Source of the DNA: Gigaspora margarita
Taxonomy: Eukaryota > Glomeromycota > Glomeromycetes > Diversisporales > Gigasporaceae
NCBI GenBank assembly: GCA_009809945.1
Contig: WTPW01001273.1
Coordinates: 1 to 64,000 of the forward strand
Direction of reading: 5' to 3'
Length of the DNA: 64,000 nucleotides
The position numbers and the translations under genes are program-made. A model generated the notes under the pieces. The model worked only from the letters and a program-made list of their open reading frames with translations, was not told the DNA's origin and did not search any database. Shown here piece after piece: positions 57,701-64,000 of the stretch; the stretch's first letter is position 1; each line of letters opens with the position of its first letter.

Positions 57701-58718
57701 TCGCGAAGAATTTATAAGAGAGGTAATCTTTATAAAAAATCTTCGTTAATTATATTATTCGTTATTGACTATTTATATAGTAATTGAATCTATTTTTTTT
57801 TCTTATAATAAGTTAAAGGCTTATTGTGATATCAGTCAAAAAGATCCAACATTTTTAAAATGCTTCGGTATATCAAAAGACAAAACTTCTATGGATTATA
57901 TTCTAGTCATGGCATATGCATCCAAAGGTAGTTTGCGTAAAAATCTACGTACCATAGCACAAATGAATTGGAAAGATAAATTAAACCTGCTACAATGTAT
58001 TTCATCAGATCTTCGAATAATTCATTCCCATGACCTTATTCATTGTGATTTACATAGTGGAAATATACTACTTAATAGTTTTAAAAGTGCATATATTGCA
58101 GATTTAGGACTTTCAATAACAGCTAATATTGCTTTAAAATCGAAATCTGATAGAATTTGTGGGATTTTACCTTATATTGCTCCTGAAGTTTTGAATAATC
58201 AACGGTACACTAAAGCTTCAGATATTTATTCACTTGGTATAATCATGTGGGAAATTTTATACGGTAAACCTGTTCCTTTTGAGCAAATTTCAAAATTGCA
58301 ATCAAAATTACAATTTCAAATACAAGTATGTGATGGTTTACGGCCACTTATTTATGAAAATGCTGCAAAGTGCTATGCCGACTTAATAAAGAAATGTTGG
58401 AATACAGAACCGAAAGAGCGACCAACTGCAACTGAAATTTGTGATATTTTTGCAGAATGGCAGCATAATGAAAGTATTTTATCTGAATTGACCGAATCTG
58501 ATAAAAAATTACAAAATATAAAAAATGAAAATATACAAGTATATATTGACTTTCATTACAAAAGTTGTTTTATTGTATCCAATAATGATTATAAAGGTAA
58601 TTATAGGTTTGGTTTTTTTAATGAATTATCTTGTTCTATATTTTTGCTTTGTTTAATGATTCCTTTTATAGATAGTAAATTATATGAGCTTGAAGTACCG
58701 GATATTATCGATAAATAA
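54714..58718 (+). CDS. Sel1-repeat / protein kinase fusion gene, copy 2 (five exons; one frameshift)
   Basis: Exons: 54714-57114, 57378-57397 (20-nt micro-exon), 57478-57722, 57813-58596, 58672-58718, the same structure and phases as copy 1. About 21-22 Sel1 repeats, many of a GSASGTFQVGYCYHGGIGVK type, with a two-repeat block (GDHDGTFQVGYFYHR + GSASGTFQVGYCYNG) duplicated. A G is missing in a GGGG run at 55832-55834 (SADLG), shifting frame for the rest of exon 1; the correct frame is open again to HWYQR and into the kinase. So it is either a recent pseudogene or a homopolymer sequencing error. Kinase motifs: IGRGGFATVY, VALK, HCDLHSGNIL, DLG, APE, PKERPT. The tail ends YELEVPDIIDK. Start MKKIYNKLFHYKKS is longer than in copy 1. 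Role inferred as for copy 1. Confidence 0.82.
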
Positions 58719-59640
58719 GAACAATCCGTCTAATTTTAGGACAAAAAATAAAGAAGAATATACAAGTATTATACTTTACAGTAAAATATAGAGAATCATT
58801 CATCTACTTATGCAACTTTTCACGCTTGATATGATAAGAGTTGAAATTTCCTTTTATATCGATTTCAATTCCTTATATTATGCATTAAAGATTTTAATAA
58901 CCTTTATAAATTTGAATATAAATTTTGAATATGCAATTTTTTAAATTGAACTTTACTACTTGTGGCGCATATCAATATCTAAGATAGTGATCAAATTTAC
59001 CCTTTCTTTTGTTAACAATAATATTGACTTTCTTTAGAACAATTTAAATTTTCGAGTATAGTCTAATTAACATTCTTTATCTACTTAATCATAAGTTTAT
59101 GTACAATCGGGTGAAAGTATATATGTATTTGGAGGTACTCGATATTTAAGGGTGGAATTGATGAATGATTATTAAATTATCGATAAGAATATTTTAGGTT
59201 GAAATAAGCTTCATTCATCGAGTTTTGAATTCCATAAATCATTCAATCATTGAGCATCAAGGTTAAGATAACATTTTTTCATAAATAAATCTTCAAACTG
59301 ACATAATTAAAAGATGTAATTTGATATAATATAGAACTCTTTTAAGGACAATAATAAATACAATGGACTAATTTTTATTATTGACCTTTTTTTTGTCACT
59401 AAAGCTGATCAGCGATTTCTTAAATTATTAGAAATTAGATAGTCAAATGGCATGTCCGTTACCATAAAATGCCTGAAATTTGTCATGAATAAACACTATA
59501 CGTCAACCCTATTTTTTAAATTCAGGTTATTAAAATAAATTTGCCGAAAAATTTTGTTTAATTTCTAAAGTTGAAAAAAAAGTGGAGTTGAGGGCGCAGT
59601 GCTTATTCATAGAACAAGGTATTAGAGTTTGCGTTCGACT
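58719..59640. repeat. Duplicated 3' flank of Sel1-kinase copy 2
   Basis: Similar to 26402-27125 through the stop-proximal GAACAATCC.. block, GATATGATAAGAGTTGAAAT, GTACAATCGGGTGAAA, GAAATAAGCTTCATTCATCG and AGAGTTTGCGTT, with a roughly 200-bp extra segment near 59400-59600. Confidence 0.6.
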
Positions 59641-59718
59641 GATTATCCCACGATTACATTTTTGCGATAGTACTTAACATCTTTACCAATCAAATCATCA
59701 ATCAATTAATCATTCATG

Positions 59719-60206
59719 TTGACAAGAGTCACCAGATCGAAAAGACAGGAAGAATGGTCAGGGTTACACGCCACGTGCTACAACCCTGCTCTGACAACAT
59801 GGGTCGGGGATCGAAAGAGACATCAGACCACAGGAATTTCATGCAAATGAAGTGACATAACAGGAAGCTACCGATCACAATCAATATTTAAGGAAGCGAC
59901 TAACAACTTACTTACGACATTCTTTCGTCTTTCAACACAACTAAGCATTACAGCGTCTCAAATTGGTAGTCTCTGATTCCGCATTTTCCTATTTAATTGC
60001 CGGCCTGCTTCGAGCAGGCGGGAAATACCTGGCGCAATCTCACTTGCTAATTTTTCCGGGAGCATATCATTGTTTCAGTTCAAATTACTCAGCTCAAATT
60101 GCTCGGTTCAAATTATTCCGCTCAAATTACTCACACTGTATTCTGCGGACTTGAAGTCAATTAATTGAATTTATTTCCGGCACCTTTGACCAGTCGCACC
60201 TAAAGA
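59719..60206 (+). mobile_element. Probable LTR (solo or truncated)
   Basis: Starts TGTTGACAAGAGTCACCAG, GC-richer than its surroundings. TATTTAA at 59886 is followed by TCTTTCAACACAACTAAGCA, as in LTR U3-R regions, then a CAAATTACTC tandem (60078-60133) and an end near CAGTCGCACCTAAAGA, which resembles an LTR terminus complementary to the start. No gag/pol and no certain target duplication. Confidence 0.4.
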
Positions 60207-60207
60207 T

Positions 60208-60332
60208 GCCTGACGAATGACGACAGTTTCGTCATTGACGAATGACGAAACCATTCGTCAAAGCATTTCTGAATGACGATTTGACGAATGACGAAACCTA
60301 TGACGAATGACGAAACCCATGACGAAACCCGT
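60208..60332. repeat. GACGAATGACGAAAC tandem repeat
   Basis: About eight degenerate units of ATGACGAAACC / ATTGACGAATGACG, including one inverted TTTCGTCATT. It directly abuts the hairpin at 60334. Confidence 0.8.
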
Positions 60333-60333
60333 G

Positions 60334-60518
60334 ATTAGAGGTTGGAACCGGTTTTAAAAATTCGGGTTTATCACATCAAAATTCGGGTTTATCACACAAA
60401 AATTCGGGTTTATCACATAAAATATTAGTAATTGATGTGATAAACCCGAATTTTTGTGTGCTAAACCCGAATTTTGATGTGATAAACCCGAATTTTTAAA
60501 ACCGGTTCCAACCTCTAA
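60334..60518. mobile_element. 185-bp near-perfect hairpin with internal tandem units
   Basis: ATTAGAGGTTGGAACCGGTT .. AACCGGTTCCAACCTCTAAT. Each arm of about 87 bp contains three AATTCGGGTTTATCACA units; the loop is about 12 nt (TATTAGTAAT-like). Only a couple of mismatches (GATAAACC / GCTAAACC). A MITE-like or foldback element of recent origin. Confidence 0.85.
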
Positions 60519-61043
60519 TTTGAGAACCAGAATTGTCACAAAACAACATATAATTCTTTTTGTTTGTTTCTTTTGTTTTTGGTATTATTTATTTACTAAC
60601 TTTTTTTTCAGTACTAAGTTTTGTCAAAGTATTAAAATAGCACTAAAAATAGAGATTTGAGAACTAGGGCTATTAAAAAAAATGTATAGCTTTGTTTTTT
60701 TCATCATTTAATATTATTTGTTTACTATCTTTTTTTTCTGTGCTATGTTTTGTCAAGGTATTAAAATAGTGCTAGAAATAGAAATTCAAGAACCAAAACT
60801 GTTACAAAAATAAATATTAGCACTGAAAATATAAATTCAAGAACTGGAACTGTTACAAAAAAATGATATAGCACTTTCTTGTTTGTTCTTGTTATATTAT
60901 TATAAATAACATGTAGTAATTATAAAATTATATAGTAATTATATAATATAAAGTTTTTAATAAATTAAAAATTTTTTAAAATTAAATTTTTTTAATAAAT
61001 TATATATTTTTTATTATCAAAATATTAATTGTTTTTATATTGA
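60519..61043. other. AT-rich intergenic DNA
   Basis: Two or three related blocks of GAACYARRRCTRTTACAAAA .. AGCACT / GTATTAAAATAGYRCTARAA (60640-60890) suggest an old tandem repeat. No gene seen. Confidence 0.45.
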
Positions 61044-61200
61044 TTTTTTTTTTTTTTTTTTGACAACGAGGTCTATCCTCTAGTTCTTTATTAATTCAAT
61101 TCATAATATTATATCACTATACATCAAAAGAGAATTATATGGGAAATAGGGGTACGAGCTGATTTACTCGCGACCTAAGCTGTGCTAAGATCGTTAGGCC

Positions 61201-64000
61201 TCAGTCATCGAGAGAGTATAAGTATGATCGCCCAAGGGCTGTGTATTTATCTAGATAAGTATTTGGTAGTATGTGAGAGAGGTTGTTATAGTTAGGGAGG
61301 TGGGTTTGTCTATCTAACGTGGATATTGTAAAAATTATGGAATTGTCATGTTGGTATTGCCGGAATGCCAGCCAAAATTCATGATGAATTGTTTTTATGA
61401 TCAAGTGATGGAGAGCCAGTGCATATTTGTATCGATCTTTTATTTTGATAAAGGGTGCTAAAGTAGCAGTCGTAATATATCCTAACGGTAGGGCCTTGTT
61501 GACATGTAGGTATTTGAAGGAAGAGATGAAGTTGGTAGGTTGGAAGAGGCTTAGTTCTAGTTCAGTAGCGAGTGTAGTAATTACATCTTTGAGTAAAGAG
61601 GTTAGGTCAGATGGGTTGGAGATGCAGGAGAGAAGGTGTGCGATTGTCTCCGGTACTGAGCGGCACCTCGGACAATGGTAGTCCAGGTGTTTAGTGGGAT
61701 TCCGGTAATGTAGAGTCTCTAAGGTTGGAAGTTCGTTGGCTAAGAGTTTAATTTTAAAACTTTTTAGTCTTGAGAATAAAGGGTTAGTAGATAATGAGAG
61801 GGGTCTTTCTTCAAAAGAAAGATATGAGAATGTAGCTTGCAGTTGTATGTCTGGATATTGGGTGATCCAGTAGTTGACTCAATTTTGTTTTCTCCATTGT
61901 ATATGGTTGTTTATATTCATCNAATCTTTTATTGTTGTTTTGAGATTGAAAGTGCAGGGTATGTTGTGAAGAGTAGGGATATATTTGTTATATATAAAGC
62001 ATTGGGGGACGAGATTTAGTTCTAAGTTTTTATCAGGATCGTGGGGGTGGGAAACATTCTGGTAAAAAGAAAACAGAGTTTTAGATTAGATGTAATCGCT
62101 TTGATAGTGATTAGTGTTGAAGCATATATGTGTTTATCTAGGATTGGTGACCGATGGGGCGAGTTGTTGTGTGCTTGTTCAGCTAAGGTTAAAAATTTGC
62201 GGTTGCTAGATTTGATCGTAATGGTGGAGCCTGGGAAAAGACTTGTCGATATGAAAGCAAATATTGCGAGTACTGCATTTTCTTTGCTGGGCCAATACTT
62301 GTTCGTGCAGCCCCAAGTGGTCGAAGTATTATTAAGGGAACATATGGCTCGAGGTTTATTATGATTGTTTTTATCGTATATAGTGGAAATAAGGATTTCA
62401 GTAGGGCGAGTTCTAGTTTGGGTTTTGTTTTAGTTCTTTCCACATTTCCATTGGAAAGGTTGTAAATGCATTTAGAGGATGGGTCCTACTAGTATCCGTG
62501 TAGTGCTGGGGGTTTGCGGTATCGTCTTGTTGTAGTTTTGCAGAGATAGTATTGAGTGCAGCTTCGAGTTCTTCCAGATTCGAGTGTATATTCTTATTTG
62601 AAGATACTTGTAGAGTGTATAAGAATTTTTTATCACGTGTGAAGTAGCATTGTTTTGTTTTTAGGGCTGGATTTTTTAGTTTGCAACCAGGGCACAGAAT
62701 TGCTTTGTTATTGATGTTTTTATAGTGGCATATATATACGAGTTGGTGGGCCATGCGATTGGATTTGCCTATAATCAAGTCTGACGTAATTAACCAAGGT
62801 TTCTTCCCTTGTTCCCATTTGGTTAGAGTGCAGGGGTTGGGGCAGATAAACTGAGTTGAAGGATTGGCGTGTGTTGTTATTAGGTCTTGAATTTCATGGA
62901 ACCAGCGGGGGGTCCGTCCAGGTGGTATTTTCCAATGTTGTGGTGGAAGTTTTTCCAATTGAGGAGTTCTGTATTGTCATAATTTAGGAATTGTTCAATG
63001 TATTTAATATTATGGCGGTTTAAGTTTTCTTTGTATGAGTGTGATTTGGGGTGGTTTAGGAGTAGGTCATTAATTGAGGTGCCGAGCTTATTTATTGGTT
63101 TTGGCCAATCGGTTTCTAGGTGGTGTGTGAGTTGGATATCAGCAGCATGTAATACTAGAATCGATTGTGCGGTGTGAGTAGTAATTTGGCTTCTAGGAAA
63201 TAATGGTGGTGCGGTAAGAATGGAAAGGTGGGATTGGGTCGAGTCTTGCAGATCCTGTAATCTGGCCTTAAGGAAGGAATTGTCAAAATTAGGGTAATTG
63301 ATATTCCTTAATAGNGTGNNGNNNNNNNNNNNNNNNNNNNNNNNNNNNNNNNNNNNNNNNNNNNNNNNNNNNNNNNNNNNNNNNNNNNNNNNNNNNNNNN
63401 NNNNNNNNNNNNNNNNNNNNNNNNNNNNNNNNNNNNNNNNNNNNNNNNNNNNNNNNNNNNNNNNNNNNNNNNNNNNNNNNNNNNNNNNNNNNNNNNNNNN
63501 NNNCNNGGNANTNAAACATTATTGATTAGNTATATGGCTTGCTTATCCGTTATCATTGCTTTTTGCATCATTCCGATACATTGTTTGAATTCTACCATGA
63601 TAGTTTTTTGAACTGCGGAAGGATTGTAGTTAAGAGTGAACCAAGCGCCTAGGTATTTAAATGGTTTTGATTTGGGAATTGGCGTGATAACTTGGTTATT
63701 GAAAGTGATTGTGTTATCGGTGGATTTAGAGTTTGTCGCCAAGATAGATTTTGAGGGGTTGACCATTATGTTAGTTAGTTTATAGAAAGGGTTGGCAGTT
63801 GCGAGGATGTTTTCTAGAGCAGGTTTATTTGGGACGATCCAAATGGAGTCATCCATATATGCCATTATGGAGGCATAGATTTCTTTATTTTGATTGTTCG
63901 TATTGATTGTTCGTGAGAAGCCCAGGTGTTCTTTAGAGATGCGAGTAATGAGAGGATCGTAGTAAATAACCCAGAGGATCAGAGATATCATTTCTCCTTG
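61201..64000 (-). pseudogene. LINE ORF2 C-terminal part: RT palm/thumb - RNase H - CCHC
   Basis: From the right edge: MISLILWVIYYDPLITRI (RT motif B region), MAYMDDSIWIVPN (motif C with both catalytic Asp, about 63868-63840), KPFKYLGAWFTLN (thumb), then an N-gap. Next comes a long connection segment (63290-62413) with GPP/RTPRWFHEIQDLI and a CPGC pair, a badly decayed RNase H (about 62340-62080), and ERPLSLSTNPLFSRLKSFKIK leading to CPRCRSVPETIAHLLSC (C-x2-C-x8-H-x4-C, about 61675-61620). It ends ALGRSYLYSLDD with the stop at 61201. Frameshifts near 62940, 62440 and 62040, and a TGA in KQN*VNYW. RT catalytic residues look intact, but the polyprotein is not. Confidence 0.78.
63318..63503. other. 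Assembly gap in the second LINE
   Basis: About 186 Ns with scattered single Ns on both sides (63316-63530), within the RT-to-connection part of ORF2. Confidence 0.9.

Larger units (their letters stand above)
61044..64000 (-). mobile_element. Second LINE, 3' part, running off the window
   Basis: Minus-strand element ending in an 18-nt poly(A) (T18 at 61044-61061), preceded by AATAAAG. It carries the RT, a decayed RNase H and a zinc knuckle (see the pseudogene entry). The 5' part and one target duplication are outside the window. A different LINE lineage from 2781-12498: motif C is YMDD and the protein composition is Pro/Thr/His-rich instead of Lys/Glu-rich. Confidence 0.85.

Noticed and set aside
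61427..62364. Plus-strand ORFs over the second LINE
   Set aside because: Antisense to LINE coding sequence with recognisable zinc-knuckle and RNase H remnants on the minus strand.

Overview
The window looks like nuclear DNA of an arbuscular mycorrhizal fungus, Rhizophagus-like (Glomeromycotina). The signs are very AT-rich sequence, short introns (about 60-95 nt) with GT..AG ends, lineage-expanded kinase, Sel1-repeat and F-box/LRR genes, and dense nested transposons. This is inferred from gene families; no rRNA or other taxonomic marker is present. Only three genes look near-intact. The rest is decayed transposons, pseudogenes and non-autonomous inverted-repeat elements, plus two N-gaps (22634-23485 and about 63318-63503).

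1-13 kb: a decayed Plavaka/KDZ-like transposase gene on the minus strand starts at 12826 and ends near 253. It is split by a 9.7-kb insertion (2781-12498) flanked by a perfect 15-bp target-site duplication. The insertion is a LINE (ORF1 with RRM-like motifs; ORF2 with endonuclease, reverse transcriptase, RNase H and CCHC knuckle), itself interrupted by a 699-bp solo LTR (8301-8999), a roughly 0.9-kb insertion (about 9470-10390) and a 342-bp MITE (2965-3306). 13-22 kb: hairpin MITEs, a decayed gene of unknown type (about 13997-15914), a 1.3-kb foldback element and a 1.19-kb hAT-type element.

22.4-26.4 kb and 54.7-58.7 kb: two paralogous genes that fuse an N-terminal Sel1-repeat array to a C-terminal protein kinase domain. 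Splice phases require a conserved 20-nt micro-exon between the two halves in both copies. The duplication includes flanking DNA on both sides. The first copy has an 852-N gap in its repeat array; the second has a 1-nt frameshift in its array. Both kinase domains carry HCD in place of HRD.

29-38 kb: stacked inverted-repeat elements, including a four-element, three-level nest (32137-35000) in which three hAT-like elements have perfect 8-bp duplications; two TA-flanked MITEs follow. 39.3-41.1 kb: an intact F-box/LRR gene. 43.9-49.4 kb: a kinase pseudogene, a 2-kb TIR element, a decayed VLIG-like large-GTPase fragment and a Harbinger-like MITE. 49.8-52.4 kb: tandem repeats and MITEs. 59.7-60.5 kb: a probable LTR and a near-perfect 185-bp hairpin. 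61-64 kb: the 3' part of a second LINE, minus strand, with a poly(A) tail and a C-terminal zinc knuckle, running off the window edge.

The intact genes would act in signalling (Sel1-kinase) and in substrate recognition for ubiquitination (F-box/LRR). No operon-like or metabolic cluster is seen.
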